Part shown: in pieces, positions 1 through 5,045 of the stretch
Position numbering within the stretch: position 1 is the stretch's first letter
How the letters are laid out: every line of letters begins with the position of its first letter
Assembly (NCBI GenBank): GCA_030432855.1
Contig: JAUILM010000486.1
Coordinates: forward strand, 1 to 5,045
Length of the DNA stretch: 5,045 nt
Direction: 5' to 3'
From: Bacteroidia bacterium
Lineage (GTDB): Bacteria > Bacteroidota > Bacteroidia > Chitinophagales > Saprospiraceae
Position numbers and translations under genes: made by a program
Notes under the pieces: generated by a model
What the model saw: only the letters and a program-made list of their open reading frames with translations
What the model was told of the DNA's origin: nothing
Databases searched by the model: none

Positions 1-348
1 TGGGAACTCGTAGTCCCAAACGTAGACACCCTCCTCCACACAAAGATTGTTGGGAGGAACTAAGCAAGGATAGGTAGGTGCTTCAACAAATGATTGCTGT
101 GAAAGTGGAACTGACAGCACCTGGATGAGATCCCGCTCCACATAAATACCGATGGGAGCAAATTCATCCAATTGTCCAACATTTTGTCCCTGATTTCGAC
201 AATCACGGTACACACGCATAGTAAATCTAAAGACACCATCCCCCAGATACTCATAGGTAATTTCGCCACCAATTATATGAAATGCCTGAGCCGTGGTACT
301 GAGTAGTACCAAAAAGAAAAGCAAAACAACATGCCTCAGTCTTTTCAC
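1..348 (-). CDS. Secreted protein, paralog of the 404-2674 gene (N-terminal part, cut by window edge)
   Basis: This frame reads 116 codons from a GTG at 348-346 to the left edge without a stop, so the gene is partial at its 3' end. Residues 1-22 form a signal peptide: K2, R3 and R5, a hydrophobic stretch at about 7-16, and an AQA motif (20-22) suited to signal peptidase I. The mature part begins FHIIGG. It matches the N-terminus of the neighbouring 756-aa protein: 16 of 28 residues are identical over residues 24-51 (HIIGG...YRDCR), and 17 of 26 over 91-116 against 101-126 there (PxYPCL, NLCVEEG). C50, C95 and C103 are shared. GTG is chosen because no ATG or other plausible start lies between it and the in-frame TAA at 411-409, and the signal peptide begins there. 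By inference the full protein also carries PKD-like domains and a T9SS sorting domain, but that part lies outside the window. It is probably co-transcribed with the upstream paralog. Confidence 0.85.
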   Translation of the reverse strand, partial: MKRLRHVVLLFFLVLLSTTAQAFHIIGGEITYEYLGDGVFRFTMRVYRDCRNQGQNVGQLDEFAPIGIYVERDLIQVLSVPLSQQSFVEAPTYPCLVPPNNLCVEEGVYVWDYEFP

Positions 349-351
349 GTG

Positions 352-374
352 ATTTCCATATCTGGATATGAAAT
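352..374 (-). promoter_or_regulatory. Inverted repeat in the leader before the second paralog's start codon
   Basis: The arms ATTTC-c-ATAT (352-361) and ATATGAAAT (366-374) can pair as nine base pairs with one bulged base and a four-base loop. In the minus-strand transcript this hairpin would end three bases before the GTG at 348 and cover the usual ribosome-loading region. It is AT-rich, so its stability is modest. It could affect translation of the downstream paralog, or it could be chance in AT-rich spacer DNA. No run of U follows it, so it does not look like a terminator. Confidence 0.3.
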
Positions 375-403
375 TACAGCAAAAAAAAGTCTCTAGCGGG
401 TGT

Positions 404-2674
404 CTATTTTATTAACGTGGCAAAGCCGCGATATGCAACGGGTTCACCCCGGGGATCGACATACTTCACCTGGTATACATATACACCATTCGGTAAAACT
501 TCTCCCGTGTTATTTCGTGCCCCCGTCCATGCCTCCTCAGGATTGTCGGTTTCGAATAGTAAGCCTCCCCAGCGATCCCATATGGTAAGCTGAAAGTCAC
601 GAATGCCATCGGTAAATCCCTTTCCCCGAAAGACGTCATTCTGGCCATCACCGTTTGGTGTAAAGGCATTGGGCATGTGATACGTGACCAGAGGTAAGAT
701 ATCAATGACCTGTACGGAAGTGTCCCTACATCCGTTTTCATGAATAGCCACCAGTGCTACTTCATATCGACCTGTGTCACTAAAGGTATGGACAGGATCG
801 ACCTCTAGGGAGCGACCTTCCATCCCGAATATCCACTCCTGCCCCACAAAATTGAAAGATTGGTTGAAAAATTCAACTGTCGGTCGGAAGCTACTAGGCT
901 CCTCAGGACTAAAGGTGAATTCTGATGTGGGCGAAGGTTTAATTTCAATCCAACTATCGAAACTCTCTGAAATATTACATCCGATGGGAGAGGTGATATC
1001 AACTGCTACACTAAATCGGCCCGGTGTCTCAAATGTATGTGTCGGCGAAACCCTTCCGGAAGAACCTCCATCTCCAAAATCCCAGTCAATCGTATATGTT
1101 GAATCAATCGGTGATGAAAGATTTTGAAAGGTAACTACTCCCGGGCTGCATCCCACAAAACTGGTCGGCTCCACCACAATAATCTCAGGCACCGGAAAAT
1201 AGGCGATTGGATAGGTTATGGAATCCACACACTCATTATTGTCACGCACGGTCAATGTCACCTGATGATCGCCGGGTATTGGATATCTATATCGGGGATT
1301 AGCCATTTCTGAAGTACCACCCTCTCCAAAAGACCACTTCCAGTCGGTGAGTCGATCACCACCCGTCTCCGACAGATCGGTAAACGTAGTAAACCCTGCG
1401 GTACAGGTATCGTAGTCAAAGGAAAAGTCGGCGTTGATGGAAGGGTAAAGGTTTACAAACACATCGGCAGTATCGCCGCAGTCCAGACCAGGATTTACCA
1501 TCATAACACCACGGTATTCACCCACACCTGGAAAAGTGACTTCCGCATCTCTCGTATTAAATTGTTGCAAACTTCCATTGATCATAAAATCCCAGCGATA
1601 GGTCGAAATGAACTGCTCCAACTGACTTTCATTTTCAAATAAGACAGTGTTGTTTCCGCAGGAATTAATGACAAACGATTTCTCTCCCACCCGTGCATCG
1701 CTCTTCACCTGAGCAAAGACCGTAGGGTCACAATCTGCCACGTTAAACTGAAAGTCTCGTTTTATCTCACTAAGTAATACTCCATCCCGATACTCCTGGA
1801 CACATACGGCCATTACAAATTGGCCGATAACCATGGGACTTCCACTGATCAAACCCGTTTCAGCATCCAGTGATACAACGGGTGACCCTGCCATGGGTGC
1901 GTCATACGTATATGGACTTTTGAAGGTGACCCTGTCAAAAGGTGGTGGACAGGGAGGCCCCGGCCTTACACCATTACATGAGAAAGGATTTCCAGTGATA
2001 TCATCTGGTCCACCCGCCAGTCCACCTCCAATCAGTGGATGACAGAAGCTGTAGACCAGACTATCCCCTTCTTCATCAATGGCACTGTGATCGAAACTAA
2101 TATCGGCATCCACACACACAACGGTAGGAGGAAATCCTTTAAAGACCGGTGAGTTATTGCAAAGTGCCTGTGACTCAGGTGAGATTGAAATCTCGTAAGT
2201 AGCTCCTACATCTCCAGGATCCACGATGTTTGTAATGGTATTATTCCTACAGCACCGTTGATATACAATATGATAAGGATCCGTTGATGGCCAGTTGTCT
2301 ATTTCGAAATCAAATTCGTAGGTCCCCTCTTCGACACAGAGATTGTCAGGAGGTATGAGACAAGGATAGTCGGGTGCACTTACAAACTGTTGTCCTACCA
2401 GAGGCACCGTCAATCGTTCAACGATCTGAAGATTTACACCTCTTCCCCGATAGATAGCAATAAATGCGCCTCCTTGTGGATCATTGGAAGCGCCATCCAA
2501 CGAAGCGGCTTGCTCCTGAGGTCGGCAATCACGATAGATCTTTAAAGTAACCCGGTAGACACCATTTCCCATACAGGTATATTGCATATCACCTCCGATG
2601 ATATGTTTTGACCATACCTGTGTACTGGCTATAAGGCAGAAAAATAGAGTTATACTGAGTTGGAAGTATTTCAC
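404..2674 (-). CDS. Secreted PKD-repeat protein with type B (gliding-motility-associated, CHU_C) T9SS sorting domain
   Basis: This is a 756-aa protein predicted to be exported by Sec and then by the type IX secretion system, and to act at the cell surface or outside the cell, probably in adhesion or carbohydrate contact; its substrate is unknown. Residues 1-22 are a signal peptide (K2, hydrophobic 7-16, cleavage near VWS/K). Residues 24-160 form a cysteine-containing N-terminal module (HIIGG, YRDC 47-50, YPCL 103-106, NLCVEEG 111-117, QRCCRN 139-144). About 185-315 is a beta-sandwich, Ig/cadherin-like region (DEEGDSLVY 200-208, ETGLISGSP 272-280, EYRDG 294-298). PKD-like units follow: a degenerate one at about 359-393, clearer ones at 445-476 (WSFGEGG) and 529-560 (WDFGDGG), and one at 612-644 that lacks the usual DG. 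Residues 664-756 are the sorting domain (FTPNGDGQND 671-680, WDRWG 699-703, WTG 716-718, LPNGVYVY 727-734). The start is GTG: an in-frame TAA at 2683-2681 lies two codons before it, and the next Met is past the signal peptide. Family assignment is firm; the molecular role is inferred. Confidence 0.93.
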   Translation of the reverse strand: MKYFQLSITLFFCLIASTQVWSKHIIGGDMQYTCMGNGVYRVTLKIYRDCRPQEQAASLDGASNDPQGGAFIAIYRGRGVNLQIVERLTVPLVGQQFVSAPDYPCLIPPDNLCVEEGTYEFDFEIDNWPSTDPYHIVYQRCCRNNTITNIVDPGDVGATYEISISPESQALCNNSPVFKGFPPTVVCVDADISFDHSAIDEEGDSLVYSFCHPLIGGGLAGGPDDITGNPFSCNGVRPGPPCPPPFDRVTFKSPYTYDAPMAGSPVVSLDAETGLISGSPMVIGQFVMAVCVQEYRDGVLLSEIKRDFQFNVADCDPTVFAQVKSDARVGEKSFVINSCGNNTVLFENESQLEQFISTYRWDFMINGSLQQFNTRDAEVTFPGVGEYRGVMMVNPGLDCGDTADVFVNLYPSINADFSFDYDTCTAGFTTFTDLSETGGDRLTDWKWSFGEGGTSEMANPRYRYPIPGDHQVTLTVRDNNECVDSITYPIAYFPVPEIIVVEPTSFVGCSPGVVTFQNLSSPIDSTYTIDWDFGDGGSSGRVSPTHTFETPGRFSVAVDITSPIGCNISESFDSWIEIKPSPTSEFTFSPEEPSSFRPTVEFFNQSFNFVGQEWIFGMEGRSLEVDPVHTFSDTGRYEVALVAIHENGCRDTSVQVIDILPLVTYHMPNAFTPNGDGQNDVFRGKGFTDGIRDFQLTIWDRWGGLLFETDNPEEAWTGARNNTGEVLPNGVYVYQVKYVDPRGEPVAYRGFATLIK

Positions 2675-2718
2675 CGTGTTTTAAACGTCGGGATTATTCA
2701 AAACGTTTGTTTATCTCT

Positions 2719-2726
2719 TAATTTTG
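2719..2726 (+). promoter_or_regulatory. Candidate -7 element (TAATTTTG) for the tsaC-like gene
   Basis: TAATTTTG fits the Bacteroidota -7 consensus TAnnTTTG exactly. It would imply a leader of roughly 115 bases before the ATG at 2850. No TTTG -33 element is found at the expected distance of about 19-21 bases upstream, so the call rests on one short word in AT-rich DNA. Confidence 0.22.
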
Positions 2727-2751
2727 ATATCCTATTATGGTTTATCAATGT

Positions 2752-2759
2752 CAAATCCA
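2752..2759 (-). promoter_or_regulatory. Candidate -7 element (TGGATTTG) for the secreted-protein operon
   Basis: Read on the minus strand, TGGATTTG matches TAnnTTTG with one mismatch. It would give a leader of about 70 bases before the GTG at 2674. The overlapping TTTGACA (2755-2749) could instead serve as a -33/-35 box, but no good partner lies downstream of it. This is a weak call, made because it is the closest match in the intergenic region on this strand. Confidence 0.18.
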
Positions 2760-2849
2760 TCTTTTTTAAGATCGACATAACGAAATGACAATCTATCACG
2801 TTAAGTTATATCTGAAATATTATTTGAAGCCTGACCATACCTAATCTTT

Positions 2850-3410
2850 ATGTCAGAAATTGATCTGATTGTGCAAAAGCTTGCTGCGGGTAACACTATA
2901 CTTTATCCAACAGATACGATCTGGGGACTGGGTTGTGATGCCACTAACGCTTCAGCCGTTGAGCGCATTTATGAAATTAAGAACAGACCCAAGGACAAGC
3001 CGTTCATCCTGCTGGTAGATGGCATTGATATGCTACATGAATATGTGGACGATATTCATCCCCGGTTGGAGACACTCTTGTTTTATCACGAGAGACCACT
3101 AACTGTCATTTATGATTCACCAAAGAATCTTCCTGATATAGCAATGGGACCTGATAAAACGGTAGGAATCCGTGTTACACAGGATCTTTTCTGTAAAACC
3201 ATCATCCAACAACTGGGAAAACCGATCGTGGCCACATCTGCCAATAAGAGTGATCGCCCGTTTCCAAGAAATTTTGGAAGCATTGACATTGAAGTGATTA
3301 AGGAGTCCGATTATGTGGTAAAGTACAAACAAGATGATCAAAGTGAGTCGGCCGAATCAGTGATCGTGAAAGTGAGTGAAAAGGCGGAGCTAGTCTTTCT
3401 CCGAACCTGA
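2850..3410 (+). CDS. tsaC: L-threonylcarbamoyladenylate synthase, TsaC/YrdC/Sua5 family (short form)
   Basis: This family makes threonylcarbamoyl-AMP from L-threonine, bicarbonate and ATP in the cytoplasm. The TsaD/TsaB/TsaE machinery then transfers the group to A37 of tRNAs that read ANN codons (t6A). The 186-aa protein covers the YrdC domain almost end to end and lacks the C-terminal Sua5 domain of the long form. Visible motifs are YPTDTIWGLGCDA (19-31), KNRPKDKPF (44-52), TVIY (85-88), VGIRV (105-109) and VATSANKS (127-134). The K44/R46/S130/N132 set corresponds to the conserved KRSN tetrad that binds substrate in YrdC/Sua5 proteins. The usual SANxSG reads SANKSD, so the glycine after the serine is Asp135. 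The ATG at 2850 starts just before the conserved domain; no clear Shine-Dalgarno site precedes it, which is normal in this phylum. The gene stands alone on its strand. A related YciO-like paralog function cannot be excluded, since many Bacteroidota carry more than one family member. Confidence 0.9.
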   Translation: MSEIDLIVQKLAAGNTILYPTDTIWGLGCDATNASAVERIYEIKNRPKDKPFILLVDGIDMLHEYVDDIHPRLETLLFYHERPLTVIYDSPKNLPDIAMGPDKTVGIRVTQDLFCKTIIQQLGKPIVATSANKSDRPFPRNFGSIDIEVIKESDYVVKYKQDDQSESAESVIVKVSEKAELVFLRT

Positions 3411-3419
3411 AAGAACCTT

Positions 3420-4991
3420 TTATGAAGAAGGCGATGATAAGATCTTTATGGCCATATCTATCTCAGGATCCTTATCTTTCATATATGTGTAGTAAATGTC
3501 TTTCCCACCACCATGCCAGATGAGCGAACTGACAAATGCCTTTTCTGCCTGATCTTTATTGATGACATAATCTTCTGAGTATTCATCACACAGAGCCAGT
3601 AAGACTTCATCTGATATCTCAATATTAAAATCCTTCTTCTGAATCTGTTGTCTCAATTGTGGATTTTTCTCCAAATACTGGTAAGCCTTGAGATACAGAA
3701 ACCGATCGACCATCTTCCAATGGCTCTGATAGTGAAAAGAATCCGCAGCAACAAACACATCTGGGATAACACCTTCACCAATCGGTCTTTCAACACCATT
3801 TGAAGCTTTCATCATACTGACATCACGAAGGTCAAAACTATCCTCTACAAACAACTCTCCTGAAGTAAAACGCCGGTCTATCTCCCTTTCGTAAGCAGCC
3901 CTGTCTTCAAATGATTTTTGAATGAAGCGACCTGAGGGCAAGTAATACTTTCCTATGGTAAGATTTATTGCAGATTCATCACTTACGGGGTACATCTCCT
4001 GCACTAGCGCTTTTCCAAATGACCGTCTTCCTACGACGGTAGCCAGTCCAAGGTCCTGAAGTACACCTGCCAGCACTTCACTGGCTGAGACAGAATGTTC
4101 ATTAATTATCACTACCGTGTTTTCCAACGGAAAAAAGACTTTTCCCGTCGATTTGTACTCAGTCTTTTTGACATGCGTACCTTCCATATACAGCATGAGC
4201 TGATCTTTCTCTACCACTAATTGGTTTAGAATCTTTACTACCTGATCAAGAGATCCTCCCGGATTGTACCGTACATCAATGATCAATTTGCGTAAACCTT
4301 CTTCATTATAAAGCGGCTCCAGATATTCCATAAAGGACCGATACGTATCGTTGCTAAAGCGCTCGATTCTGATATATCCAATATCCTCATCAATCATGAG
4401 GGCAACAGGAACGCTTGGCATGGCTATATGGTCCTTCTCCAGCTCGACCTCCCTTATCCCCTGTCCCGGTCTCCGGACGGTGAGGGATAAACTGCTGCTG
4501 GTATTTCGCCATACCTCATATGCTTCCTCTTTGTTAAGATCGGAGAGAGAGGTGCCATCGATCGCCAATATCTGGTCGCCTATATGCAATTGAGCAGATT
4601 CAGCCGGACTGTTCTCCATAATACGGATCAGGGTGACCGTGTCATCTATCACCTGATAATCAATACCAATACCGGTATAGCTACTGGCCATGCGTTCCCT
4701 AAATGAGATATATTCCAGTCCCGAAAGGTAGTAGGAATGTGGGTCAAGATGTGACACAAGTGTCTCGATCATCGCTTCACTTATGCTATCCTCATCCAGC
4801 TCCTCACCGTATCTGGACTTGACATATTCCACCACATCGACCACTTCATCCCATTCATCCTGCTGATGCGTACGCATGAGATCCCCGCCCGGTAACTGAT
4901 CGTCAATTTGAGTCCCGATAAACATACCCAGGACCAGGACAGCAGCCAGCAGCAAGGGTTGTAAAATCTGATATGTTCGATTCTCCTCCAT
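3420..4991 (-). CDS. S41 family C-terminal processing protease, membrane-anchored, with PDZ domain
   Basis: This 523-aa serine protease resembles CtpA/Prc enzymes, which cut envelope or periplasmic proteins from a C-terminal recognition end. Residues 9-28 are one hydrophobic N-terminal segment, either an uncleaved anchor or a signal, placing the rest in the periplasm. Residues 45-100 contain the helical entry region with LDPHSYYLSG (82-91). A PDZ domain spans about 104-175 (YTGIGIDY, SPAESAQLHIGDQILAIDG at 128-146). The catalytic core spans about 200-415, with DVRYNPGGSL (239-248). S302 in HSVSASE and K327 in SFGKALVQ are 25 residues apart, the spacing of the Ser/Lys dyad in Prc and the D1 processing protease; Q331 fits the third conserved position. 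About 420-523 is a helical C-terminal extension that I cannot assign beyond its general presence in Bacteroidota S41 proteins. The ATG start is fixed by a TAG codon directly before it (4994-4992). The stop lies 9 bases from the convergent tsaC-like stop. The physiological substrate is unknown. Confidence 0.94.
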   Translation of the reverse strand: MEENRTYQILQPLLLAAVLVLGMFIGTQIDDQLPGGDLMRTHQQDEWDEVVDVVEYVKSRYGEELDEDSISEAMIETLVSHLDPHSYYLSGLEYISFRERMASSYTGIGIDYQVIDDTVTLIRIMENSPAESAQLHIGDQILAIDGTSLSDLNKEEAYEVWRNTSSSLSLTVRRPGQGIREVELEKDHIAMPSVPVALMIDEDIGYIRIERFSNDTYRSFMEYLEPLYNEEGLRKLIIDVRYNPGGSLDQVVKILNQLVVEKDQLMLYMEGTHVKKTEYKSTGKVFFPLENTVVIINEHSVSASEVLAGVLQDLGLATVVGRRSFGKALVQEMYPVSDESAINLTIGKYYLPSGRFIQKSFEDRAAYEREIDRRFTSGELFVEDSFDLRDVSMMKASNGVERPIGEGVIPDVFVAADSFHYQSHWKMVDRFLYLKAYQYLEKNPQLRQQIQKKDFNIEISDEVLLALCDEYSEDYVINKDQAEKAFVSSLIWHGGGKDIYYTYMKDKDPEIDMAIKILSSPSS

Positions 4992-4999
4992 CTATCTGA

Positions 5000-5045
5000 T
5001 CACAAAAATACCACTTTACGATAGCCTACATGATTTAGTACCTCT
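5000..5045 (-). CDS. Possible C-terminal tail of an upstream gene (partial, unidentified)
   Basis: One minus-strand frame is open from the right edge to a TGA at 5002-5000 and encodes EVLNHVGYRKVVFL. The other two frames meet stops sooner (a TAA in each). If real, this is the end of a gene lying 8 bases before the protease ATG, and the two would form an operon. Fourteen codons are too few to identify a product or exclude chance. Confidence 0.35.
   Translation of the reverse strand, partial: EVLNHVGYRKVVFL
5003..5010 (-). promoter_or_regulatory. Candidate -7 element (TATTTTTG) for the S41 protease gene
   Basis: TATTTTTG on the minus strand matches the Bacteroidota TAnnTTTG consensus exactly and ends 11 bases before the ATG at 4991, so transcripts would have a very short leader. 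No TTTG -33 box is seen about 19-20 bases upstream. It would overlap the end of the possible upstream reading frame, so it competes with the operon interpretation. Confidence 0.25.

Larger units (their letters stand above)
2675..2849. other. Divergent intergenic region between the secreted-protein operon and the tsaC-like gene
   Basis: This 175-base AT-rich stretch separates two genes transcribed away from each other, so it should hold both promoters. I find no reading frame, tRNA or strong hairpin. Two small symmetric elements are present: ATCTT-TTTT-AAGAT at 2759-2772, and an imperfect 17-base dyad at 2794-2810 (TATCACGTTAAGTTATA, two mismatched pairs). Either could be an operator, but both are short enough to occur by chance. 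Confidence 0.6.

Noticed and set aside
381..403. Run of eight T on the minus strand shortly after the stop of the 756-aa gene, as a possible terminator
   Set aside because: The sequence just before the T run (read on the minus strand) forms no convincing stem, so an intrinsic terminator is not supported and read-through into the second paralog is likelier.
774..1127. 117-codon plus-strand open frame inside the secreted-protein gene
   Set aside because: It lies wholly antisense to a well-supported coding region with recognisable PKD domains, and its translation shows no domain, signal or sensible composition. The same applies to the other antisense or alternate-frame openings at 60-272, 400-588, 466-741, 805-1002, 1124-1312 and 1833-2042.
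2759..2772. ATCTT-TTTT-AAGAT inverted repeat as a terminator or operator
   Set aside because: The five-pair AT-rich arms are likely chance, and it lies between divergent genes where no transcript is expected to end.
3117..3341. 74-codon minus-strand open frame within the tsaC-like gene
   Set aside because: It is antisense to conserved YrdC motifs and has no independent support.
3394..3421. Stem TCTTTC/GAAAGA followed by TTTT as a terminator for the tsaC-like gene
   Set aside because: The stem has six pairs, only two of them G-C, a nine-base loop and a T run of four that does not follow it directly. This is too weak to call.
4351..4593. 80-codon plus-strand open frame within the protease gene
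   Set aside because: It is antisense to the PDZ and core region of the S41 protease and looks like a shadow of it.
1..5045. Search by eye for CRISPR repeats, tRNA genes, insertion-sequence ends or toxin-antitoxin pairs
   Set aside because: No regularly spaced repeats, cloverleaf-like segments, transposase frames or small paired genes were seen; nearly all of the window is explained by the genes listed.

Overview
The window looks like part of a Bacteroidota (Bacteroidetes) chromosome. The best evidence is a secreted multidomain protein ending in a gliding-motility-associated (CHU_C / type B) C-terminal sorting domain. Proteins of this kind are exported by the Sec system and then by the type IX secretion system (T9SS), which is largely confined to this phylum. 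The lack of clear Shine-Dalgarno sites and the TAnnTTTG-like promoter words agree with that. PKD-rich proteins with this N-terminal module are common in Saprospiraceae-like and Cytophaga-like lineages, but the window alone does not fix the family.

Layout. (1) Positions 1-2674, minus strand: two tandem paralogous genes for secreted proteins. The complete one (404-2674, 756 aa) lies upstream in transcription. The second (348 down to the left edge, N-terminal 116 codons only) follows 55 bases later. Both start with GTG-AAA, have a signal peptide, and continue into the same N-terminal module with conserved cysteines. (2) Positions 2675-2849: a divergent intergenic region that should hold the promoters of the secreted-protein operon (leftward) and of the tsaC-like gene (rightward). 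(3) Positions 2850-3410, plus strand: a TsaC/Sua5/YrdC-family L-threonylcarbamoyladenylate synthase of the short type, for tRNA t6A37 synthesis. (4) Positions 3420-4991, minus strand: a membrane-anchored S41 (C-terminal processing) serine protease with its PDZ domain and Ser/Lys/Gln catalytic residues intact. It converges on the tsaC-like gene with a 9-base gap. (5) Positions 5000-5045: an open minus-strand frame that may be the last 14 codons of an upstream gene in the same operon as the protease.

The three units have no obvious shared pathway: cell-surface or secreted adhesin-like proteins, a tRNA-modification housekeeping enzyme, and an envelope protease. No RNA gene, mobile element, CRISPR array or defence system is visible. 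The most notable content is the tandem pair of secreted paralogs with a shared, poorly characterised cysteine-containing N-terminal module, and a hairpin directly before the second start codon. I see no strong sign of a wholly new system.
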